Assembly (NCBI RefSeq): GCF_001039355.2
Contig: NW_019775036.1
Coordinates: 460,440 to 490,557 of the forward strand
Reading direction: 5' to 3'
From: Lingula anatina
Taxonomy: Eukaryota > Brachiopoda > Lingulata > Lingulida > Lingulidae
DNA length: 30,118 nt
Made by a program: the position numbers and the translations under genes. Shown here one piece after another: positions 21,699 to 30,118 of the stretch. Each line of letters opens with the position of its first letter. The first letter of the stretch is position 1. The notes below the pieces were generated by a model that worked only from the letters and a program-made list of their open reading frames with translations, was not told the DNA's origin and ran no database searches.

Positions 21699-24419
21699 TG
21701 GGGAACCCTGTACAAATACTGTCAATGTGGACATTAAGCCTTAAAGGGCGCGCAACTCTCTCTCATTGCTCTCTCGTTCTCTCTCTCTCTTTCAGTAATC
21801 CACCGTTGCAATGACAAGTACGATGACCCTTGAATAAATTAACTTGCATTAGTTAGCGGGCAGGAATGTTCGATTTGCGTTTCAAGTCACTGATGCCATA
21901 CAAATGCTGGAGTTGTCAGTATTTGTTGGATTTGGAAACATTTTTACTTTTATTGGAAAAGAAATTGGTCGATAAATATGTTGATATAAGAAACTTGGTA
22001 TGTTTTATTCTGATGTACCTTGAGTTACGATATAAATATATTCCATACTCGTTAAAATTTGGCGAATAACCATGATAGATCAATTGCTGGTCTTCTGTAT
22101 AAAAAGTAGAAATAAAGCAGCAGGAACTGAAATGCTAAATTGACCAAAGATCATGACCATGAGAACTGCAAGTTCATATATTGGAAGCATTATATTACCC
22201 TTTTACATCAAGCAAGTTTTCACAATCGAATTTTTCTAGAGTATCTTTTACATGTGTTATTTAAATAGAAATCGTTCTAAATGCAAAACACAGCATTAGA
22301 TAATAGATCAATTTTTTTTTTTTCGAATGTATTGGTTCGCAAAAGACATATTTTGGTACAAAAATTATTCTTGTTCAGTAATCGTGTCAATTTCGCAGTT
22401 TTATATATTTACTTATTAATTCAATTATTTTTACAATTTTCTACACATTTCACAAGCTTGATCATTCTAAGCCAGGAAACGGCTGATTACATAAGAATAT
22501 CACCACACATTGCCATACGTGACTACAACGTTTACTATTTGTGTAGCGTGGAAAATGCCAAACACAACCAGCCATTGGCTCTTAATTCAAAGCCATGTTA
22601 ATAAGGCGGCCACTTGCGGGAGATACACGACTCAGTTACCAACAACAAAGGCTTAAGTCCTTGACACCGAGAGCAAAGGAAAGCGATCTCTACATGCCTT
22701 TCGTATTGTTGAGAGGTGTCACACAAAGCTGGCTGTTGTCCCAACTCTCTCTTTCTGTTTGTCCTTGCGATTACCGCATAGGTTGCTAATGGTTAAAGCG
22801 ACCCAGTGACAATCACAATGACATAACCGCATGACAACAGACGCCCACAATGGGTATCTTCAGGTTTAAGTCATCTTGATCGTGACATCTTTTTTTATGG
22901 AAAACCCTAGGACACATATTCCCTGCACGTGTGGAAAATATGTCAAGAGGCAATAATCCCAAGTTTTGTACTGAACATAAAGCAGTAGAGTGGAAATAAA
23001 ACAACACCAAAGAGTCGGTGTAAAATCATCACTTCCCAAACACACGTCTGTTGTGTTGACACAATTTTTCAATTTTTCATAGATACATGGCCTACTAGTA
23101 TAAAGAATCCCATTTCGTAGATTCGTGATGTTGATGTGGGGATCTGAATAGCTGGTTTTCTCCCCGGCCCACCCGTCTTTTCATTCTTCTCCTTCATCAC
23201 TACCACCATCAAAATACTTTACATGGCCTCAGAGGCTCGTTAAAATCATGAGTGAAGTCACACACTTCCATACCATTCCTTGGTTACATATCGTTCATTA
23301 CTCATAACAACAGATTTTTAATGAAGCTGGTTTGCAGGTCAAACTATGTTGAGAATTGTAGGCTAAAATGTAGGCCTACCTTTCTCTGCCTTACTTTTAA
23401 AGTGAGTCGAACTACGTACAGGTGTTTTAATTGAACATGGAACGGCTAAATTATACTATTTCTGATAGTTCTTACGTATTTGCATTGTTTTCTTTATTAT
23501 TTCCCTTTATACGCCTTATAGAAATGGTTACTTTCTGCGTTGTTTTCAACACTCATTTCATGACTAATATATTTTTCTCTCAGTTCCTCCTTGCGTACGG
23601 TACTCGGTACTTTTACTCGGCCCAGAGACTTTCTTTCGCTAAAGATGGATAAAAATTCCCGCTTGATATGACTCGAACTCTCCGTAATCAGACTATTCTC
23701 TTAAATGTATAACACTAAAGAGCGGTCTGTCTAATTTAAAATCAAACTTACTGTTCATTTTGCTAAAAATATTAACATGCGTACAGAGTCATAAATACAA
23801 TGAGACCTATAGTCGCACCGTATTATTAAAAACGGTTTCGTTCCTATTGGTGACGATATAAGAAGTGTTTTATTTTAAATCCAACTCTATAAGTATTGAT
23901 CTTGTTTTTCAGCTGAACTTGGACATAATAACGAATTCGAGCTAAATGAAAACCACCATGCATGTATAACGATTTCAAATAGTTGAAAATAAGGCACAAT
24001 AACGACTTAAAAGTACCCTGGGATTTTTCTTACGCTCTTCACGACAAGGCGAACCACTTATAACACGTACCATGTAGGGTTTTTTTTTTTAACTTTTATT
24101 TATAAGGCCTAAGAGATGCTTCTTCTGTAGGCTTAATATTGAAGATAAATCATGTTTAGTTATTTCAGGGATGTTTTACTTGCACACACACAAAAAATGA
24201 TTAACTTTAGCATCACCGTGATAAGTAAAAAGAGCCAAGGATAGTAAAATAATTGGGAACCTTTCAAAATATAAAATCGGGTAGGTCCTACAGACAGAAT
24301 GCAGACGGAATGCAAGCTCAATTTACCCATAGCTACAAACACGGACCCAATACAAAATCCTGACACCCCCTCTAAATGGCATTTGGGTGGCCACTATGAC
24401 ATATGGGTAACACAGGCAG

Positions 24420-24440
24420 CCCCCCCCCCCTCCCCCCCCC
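24420..24440 (+). repeat. C-rich tract
   Basis: A C-run interrupted by one T, about 280 bases upstream of the sulfatase start codon. The complementary strand has quadruplex potential. Confidence 0.85.
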
Positions 24441-24723
24441 AAACCCCATATACATGTACAAGCCTCACCAAACATCGATATCATGGCTTCGTTTTGTTCA
24501 TAGATATTTACACAGTGTTCTGCATACAGGAGCACAACCAAGCATTGGAACAGGATACTATCCAAATTCAATACTGTTGACGCTCCCGTTGTTTGAAAGC
24601 ACAAATGTAGTCAAAACACTTTACGGCCAGTGGGTGACCAACGAGTAGTTGAGGTTGTCTTGGCGAAACCGGGCTTTGGCAGTATCGGTGCATAGTAAAG
24701 ATTGCGGGTCAAAATCCCTCAAA

Positions 24724-27700
24724 ATGCTAGCTAGGGGGAGGGGTAGTTTGTTGTTGCAGTCGGTGCTTATCTTTTTGCATGTGCTGCAAACATGTGCAAC
24801 CAAAAAGGGTCCCCCAAATATCGTGTTCATACTCACAGATGATCAAGACACTGTTATTGGAGGAGAGGTAATATACTATGCAGACATGAGTAATACAGTA
24901 TTTTGTATTGTCACGAGATCTTTAAGATACAGTATCTACCAGTTAAAAAAAGCCAAAAATGGGCAATGGGATATTGTAAATGGTGTAAGATGAATCAGTA
25001 TTTAAGTGATTTTTCATAAAAAAATAGTCACCAACGTAGTTTGTTGTAGAACAAAAAGTGTGCATTAAAAATACATTTGTAGCGTCACATGATTGCAAGA
25101 GTCACATGTACAATGTATATTGTACATGTATTGACACCATTGCTATTTTTCCCAGAACAAACTTATTCAACAAACGTCTGACAATCACATTTTTAAGCTG
25201 ACAGTTTTGACAACTTTTTGCCTTAACGAGTGTCGATGATGAATTATAATAGTAAATTACTGAGTACACGTAGTACAGGGGCGGATTTTGGCCGTCTTCT
25301 GGGTCTTCCGGAAGACGGTAAGATTTTCAAGTTTTCAAATTACTACGTTAGTAAATTAAAGCCCACTGGTAAAGGCATGACACTTTTACTGATACTAATG
25401 CTACAAGGGTCTCATTAGGCGGGGTAGGTGGGGGAGTAGTGATTTGCTTTACCATCTTTTGAGTCGAAACTAATAGTGCAAGGAATTAATAGATACTGTA
25501 AATGGTGCTACAGATTACAGGGTCTTGAACCAGCAAATGCTGTACATTGACTCATATTGTATGTTTTTTTTTTCAGACACCAATTACAAAAACCAAGAAG
25601 TTAATTGGAGATGAAGGGATCATTTTCAGGAATATGGTATGTTTGAACCGAGCGTCTGTGGAGTGTGGATTCCCTGTAGTGTATATAAACCACTTCTACT
25701 TGTTTTTTATACTGTACAACTCGAATTGCACATGCCAAGGGATAAACTAAATAAATCGCTCAATCAACCATAAAAAAGCTGTAAGCTGCTCCTTTCCAGA
25801 AATCTTTGGTCGTAAATTTAACCTACTTATCTGACCTACTTACATGTATTTGCCCCAATTATATACAGCATAGAAAGCTAGGAGAAAAATCCATTCAATA
25901 TATCATTTTTCAGGTAATATTAAACAATATTTTTGGTAATTCTCTTAATTATACTATCTGAAATTATATGCTTGCATTTGGTCGGCTTTTGTGGCCAAAA
26001 ATTAACTTCATATGCATCTTTAATTTATTACTCAGTTTGCCACCAGTCCGTTATGTTGCCCTAGTCGATCCAGCATTCTCACTGGGAACTATGTCCACAA
26101 CCATGGTGCTGTCAATAATAGCGTGGACGGGAACTGCAGTAGCCCCACCTGGCAGAAGCAGTCAGAGACGAGGGCCTTTATCACGTATCTCAAAAAGCAG
26201 AAGTACACCACTTTTTTTGCTGGGAAGTATCTAAATCAGGTCGGTACATGTAACTTTTAATTTTTTACATGTAATTCAAAATTGTTTCAGCCAAATTTGA
26301 AGTGTATTTCTTAAGTTATAAATACTTAAGTTATCCAAGGCATAATATAAATAAATATATTTTTTTATTATCATTCTTTATTTTCATTTCATCATGGTTG
26401 ACTTTATTCTTACTTTATGGGTCTCAGTCTTGTATTTTTTGGACAAAAACACTATATGCTGATGACATGGGCTTAGAAATAGAGAAATTGTTTTAGGCCA
26501 TTTTCAACTGGATGTGTGTGTGTGTCTTCTATTCCAGTATGGCAAGCCTGAGACAGGGGGCCCAGAACACATACCACCTGGCTGGGACTGGTGGAATGGG
26601 CTGGTAAGCTAATGTAACTAGAACGCCACTTCAATCTGAGTATCAGAGGTCACTGGATGGCCTGAAGTCATGGGATGACGGTCCAAAGATATGATGTGGG
26701 TCACATATCATGTCACATGTCACACGTAATGGGTCACACTTCATGTCATGTATCACACATCATTGGTCACACATATCATGGGTCACATGTAATGGTTCAT
26801 ATCATGTCATGGGTCATGTCTGTGTAAATACATTTTTTCATGCTGCTTGTCCCCAACACAGACCAGAGTTTTCATCCCACAAAAAGTTGACAGAATCAGG
26901 CTTGGTCACATCATCTTCATAGAAACACAACAGCGTTCGAGAGTGAAGTGCTTATTGAATGTATGTTATCTGGTTTTTGTAGGTTGGTAACTCCAAATAT
27001 TACAATTATCAACTATCTGTGAATGGAACAGCAGAGAAACATAAGGACAGCTACCAGAATGACTACCTTACCGACATCATTGTAAGTACTGGCACTGCCT
27101 TACTGACATTATATATAGTAAGTACTGGCATTACTAGCATCACTAATGTCATTGTGAGCACAGACACTACCTTACTGACATCATAGTAGTCTTTGACAAA
27201 CTAAGGTATTTGTGATTGATTAGAATTATATGATTTGAAACACTTACAGATTTCATATTTGCTATTTAAGAAAAGGCACAAGTTCAAGATTATGCATGGC
27301 AGTTCCCAAAATGGGGGGAAAAGAAAAATACGGGTTCATGATAAATACATGCATTGTAACTTTTCAATGAATCTACAAAATAGATTTCACAATGAATAAA
27401 AACAAAAAGGATCACAAAGTGCAATCAGATCCAGAGTTCCAGCAGTACACGCCCCTTGCTGTAAGTAGAAAAACTTCAGATAAAAAGCAGCAATATTTTT
27501 ACAATGCAGAACAAAAGAGCAGAGGACTTCCTTCAACTGCAGTCACCTGATTCAGGACCCTTCTTCATGATGCTGTCCACCCCAGCCTGCCACGCCCCCT
27601 TTACCCCAGCCCCCCAGTACAATAACAGCTTTAATGACACCAAGGCACCAAGGAATGGAAGCTTTAATGTGTATGGGAAGGTGAATGCTTCATCGCAGAC

Positions 27701-29960
27701 TGAATAACCTCTCTCTCTCTCTCTCTCCATCTGTCTCTTTTGATATGTCTTTTATTATACTATATTATGTTTTGTTATATAACATTTCATGACATTATAT
27801 AACATTATGTTACATTACATAACATTACATTATTTATCTAGTAATTCACATATTTTACGAGATTGTTGATATTGCTAATATAAACGGAAAGTGAAATCTG
27901 TATGCTATTTCAGGATAAGCACTGGTTGATAAGGCAGGCCAAGTCACCTCTCTCTGATGATGCTATTGCTACCATAGATAATGTTTTTAGGAACAGGTAC
28001 GCGTGGTGCACAGGAGACAAACAAATTTGAAAATTTAAAATATACCTCATATTGTCAGAGCTTCCATTTCAAATAATGGATAGTTTACGTTAGGAGTTGC
28101 GACTTATGAATATTTTAGGTGATTTTTTTCTTTTTTCGCAAGAATATATTTTGTGACAAGTTTAAACTTTTCACCTGTAGATGGCGCACCTTGCTGTCAG
28201 TGGATGATATGGTTGAGAATGTAATCAACTTGTTAACTCAGCGAAAACTGCTGGACAATACCTACGTGTTTTATTCCTCCGACAATGGCTATCATCTCGG
28301 TAAGAAATAGAGATGAAATGTGGGAAAATGATAACAAAGTTGGAGTTTTGTCAGAGCTTGCCAAACTAATGCACAGTTTTATCCAGTGTATTCTACCTGT
28401 AGTTTTATGCAGATGTCAAGAATTAAGGTATAAAATGTATGATAAAGACTTACTAATTAGTGTGTCTGAATGCAAATGTGCACATTTTCATACACTTACT
28501 GTAAGGCCATCCCATTTTGTACATTGAGTTGTGTAAGTGCAAAATTGCTGACCTAAATTATAGCAGTAGTTTTAACAGACACTTAAAAAGAGAATTCATA
28601 ATACAAGAATCCATACATGTACTAAAAACTGAAGTATAAAATACATATAGCAAAACTGGTTGCAACTCTACATATGCTGTACACTTACATGTAAATCAAC
28701 TTTTTAATTATTTGTTTGAAGGTCAGTTTTCTTTGCCACAAGACAAACGGCAACTGTACGAGTTTGATGTGCGAGTACCCCTGATGGTCAGAGGACCAGG
28801 CATCAAGGCTGGTCAGCTCAGAGAGGTCAGTGATATTAACATTGACCATTTGGCTGCTTGATATTATTTATGATATTGTATTCCTACAGTATGTTGCTTT
28901 GCTTCAAAATGTGTAGACGTATGTTACAAACATACAGAGGGAAATGGATTTATTCATTTATTGTAATTATAGATCTCAGATTGTCACAAGAAGTTCAAGA
29001 TTGATGTCTCATTGCAGGAAATCATTCTAAACATCGACTTGGCGCCAACATTTATAGCCTTGTCTGCCCAGACTGCCCCGTCACAAATGGATGGCATGTC
29101 TTTCCACAATCTTCTAGCGCAGAATGCCACAATCCCAGCCTCCAGTTGGCGAGAGAGTTTTGTGATTGAACACCAGGGGGAGTACAAACAGATCAACCCA
29201 GGATGCCCCCAATACAATAACATGGACCTGGCTGTAAGTATATATGTAGGGTTGTTTAATATGCATCTGCATTACTGTTTATGATTTTTTTATTTGAAGC
29301 ATTTGGTAGATACAAAAAGTAGATTATTGGTTTTAAATTAAGATTACTTGGTAATACATGGAATCTAAAATTAATAAGTACTGTAATTTTGAACAAGACT
29401 GGAGCTGTAATTTCACATAGATTGTCAAATTAAGACAGTACTGACGAGTTCAGGATAATAATTGTAATAAGGATATCCCTGCTGTTTTTGGAAACTTTGT
29501 ATTTAGTCAAAATATTTGATTTTTGTCACAAAAAAATTATAAAACTTGGAATGATGTAATGTTTGAAAATAACACTTGAATCTGTAAAATCTGTCAGTAG
29601 GTGTGACGGGAATGGTACTAGTTGTTTGCACTGAGCTGTATTTTGTTCCCCATATTTTTTGAATAGGTTACTTTGTCCTATATATTGACCCCACACCCAT
29701 CGGGGACGGGTGTGGGGTCAATATATAGGACCGTCCGATATACTAACCCCAATACTCCGACTAACACTAACATGTACTAATCATATGGAACCTCAGACTA
29801 ATATTCCTGTCAGCCTCTCATTTATTTATTATATCTGATTGTTGTATAGAACTGCGACCCCAACTGTGTGTGTGAGGATGCCAAGAACAACACGTATGGC
29901 TGCGTAAGGACGCTCTCAGCAGACACCAACTATATGTATTGTGTGTTTGAGGACACTGAG
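24724..29960 (+). CDS. GNS: N-acetylglucosamine-6-sulfatase, 3' end beyond window
   Basis: Eleven exons: 24724-24867, 25577-25636, 26036-26239, 26538-26603, 26983-27081, 27510-27680, 27914-27996, 28181-28299, 28722-28825, 29018-29233 and 29850-29960. All are GT-AG and in phase, giving 459 residues; human GNS has 552, so about 90 remain past the edge. The enzyme removes the 6-sulfate of N-acetylglucosamine from heparan and keratan sulfate in the lysosome. A signal peptide covers about residues 1-25. Metal ligands D39-D40 lie in ILTDDQD. The CCPSR motif gives C75 as the residue converted to formylglycine, with R79. Other active-site residues are K132 (FAGKYLNQ), H219 (TPACHAPF), D310-N311 (SSDNGYH) and K324 ([10 protein letters not shown]). 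The cysteine-rich CDPNCVCED segment in exon 11 is typical of GNS rather than other sulfatases. The ATG at 24724 precedes the hydrophobic leader; in-frame sequence upstream lacks another ATG. Confidence 0.95.
25104..25129. repeat. Short perfect inverted repeat
   Basis: ACATGTACAAT, a 4-base spacer, then its exact complement. It lies in GNS intron 1, in sequence already rich in TACATGTA words. Confidence 0.8.
25637..26035 (+). repeat. Dispersed intron-sized repeat, copy B (whole GNS intron 2)
   Basis: The homologue of 3238-3643. Similarity begins at the GTA of the 5' splice site, runs clearly to GCATCTTTAAT at 26014-26024, and may continue to the acceptor TTATTACTCAG. The repeat therefore makes up essentially the whole 399-bp intron, and the flanking GNS exons show no clear counterpart around copy A. 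Confidence 0.8.
26690..26820. repeat. Degenerate tandem repeat built on TCACATG/TCATGGGTCACA
   Basis: Many imperfect copies of words such as GGTCACATATCATG, TCACATGTAATGG and TCATGTCATGGGTCA follow one another in GNS intron 4. No exact unit length is kept. Confidence 0.65.
27066..27187 (+). repeat. Tandem duplication spanning a GNS 5' splice site
   Basis: The end of exon 5 and its donor (CCTTACCGACATCATT|GTAAGTACTGGCA) are repeated just inside the intron: CCTTACTGACATTATATATA then GTAAGTACTGGCA, with the two GTAAGT donors exactly 36 bases apart at 27082 and 27118. A third, decayed copy (CCTTACTGACATCATAGTAG) lies near 27170. Confidence 0.75.
27709..27728. repeat. (CT)n microsatellite
   Basis: About ten CT units in GNS intron 6, 28 bases after the donor. 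It is followed at about 27740-27835 by an AT-rich degenerate repeat of words like ATAACATT and ATTACATT. Confidence 0.85.
29602..29813. mobile_element. MITE-like inverted-repeat element, copy 2
   Basis: It begins TGTGACGGGAATGGTAC and ends GACTAATATTCCTGTCAG, imperfect versions of the terminal repeats at 7524-7683. The right half matches copy 1 with shared words (CCAATACT, TGTACT, ATCATA, GGACC/GGAACC). It lies in GNS intron 10 and contains a long hairpin not seen in copy 1. Confidence 0.65.
29675..29731. repeat. Perfect 24-bp hairpin with 9-base loop
   Basis: 29675-29698 is exactly complementary to 29708-29731, separated by ATCGGGGAC. The arms contain TATATATTGACCCCACACCC-type sequence. It lies within the second MITE-like copy, in the sense orientation of the GNS transcript. 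Confidence 0.92.
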
Positions 29961-30118
29961 GTGAGCTGAGGGTCCAAGGTTGTCTAAATATTCTTGTTTA
30001 GATTTCACTTTCTGTTTTTAATTTACTCCTGTATTTGTTTTCAAGGGTCGATGGTTTTTATTTGTATTTATTTTATTTACTAAAAGTATGTTGAGAATGC
30101 ACTATTATAAACAGAAAA

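Larger units (their letters stand above)
21550..24723. other. Intergenic stretch between caveolin 3 and the sulfatase
   Basis: The two genes are divergent, so this region should hold both promoters. No additional coding exon, tRNA or mobile-element ORF recognised. It contains a CT-rich stretch at about 21757-21793, A and T runs, and the C10-T-C9 tract at 24420-24440. Confidence 0.5.

Noticed and set aside
24677-24687. TGGCAGTATCG resembling the 5' part of U4 snRNA
   Set aside because: The match is about 11 bases, the rest of U4 does not follow, and a match of this size is expected by chance in 30 kb.
26710-26922. Open frame rich in His, Cys and Trp in GNS intron 4
   Set aside because: It is the translation of a degenerate tandem repeat between two well-defined GNS exons.

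Overview
This is an intron-rich, AT-rich animal nuclear sequence. Coding exons are separated by GT-AG introns, and AATAAA polyadenylation signals, many microsatellites and short dispersed repeats are present. The gene content (caveolin, tartrate-resistant purple acid phosphatase, N-acetylglucosamine-6-sulfatase) is metazoan. The frequent TACATGTA and TAGGCCTA-type words suggest a marine invertebrate, perhaps a lophotrochozoan, but nothing here fixes the phylum. The window consists of three contigs joined by single N placeholders at 4946 and 19749.

Layout: 1-2229 has no recognised gene. At 2230-4190 (+) lies a four-exon gene for an unrecognised 211-residue single-pass membrane protein. It converges tail to tail on a two-exon tartrate-resistant purple acid phosphatase (ACP5-like) gene at 5850-7821 (-). 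The junction between them appears twice, at 3706-4945 and 4947-6192, on either side of the first N. This looks like two alleles laid end to end by the assembler rather than a true duplication. 7822-11176 is microsatellite-rich and geneless. From 11177 to 21549 (-) there is a cluster of caveolin genes: three intact terminal exons (11177-11500, 12723-13046, 20706-21029) but only two recognisable first exons (16878-16943, 21466-21549). A run of 181 A directly after the second N marks a poor-quality contig edge. 21550-24723 is geneless. From 24724 to the right edge (+), eleven exons encode the first 459 residues of a lysosomal N-acetylglucosamine-6-sulfatase (GNS-like), and the gene continues beyond the window.

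Two repeat families tie the window together. One is an intron-sized element of about 400 bp at 3238-3643 and 25637-26035; the second copy fills GNS intron 2 essentially from splice site to splice site. The other is a small inverted-repeat (MITE-like) element at 7524-7683 in the phosphatase intron and 29602-29813 in a GNS intron.

The genes do not form one pathway. The phosphatase and sulfatase are both secretory or lysosomal hydrolases, and the caveolins are membrane-shaping proteins. The most unusual biology is the caveolin cluster: 14 cysteines in a 107-residue core, and the hairpin proline of vertebrate CAV1 replaced in all three copies. Next is the splice-site-to-splice-site repeat, which could be an introner-like element. 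I did not find a convincing undescribed multi-gene system.
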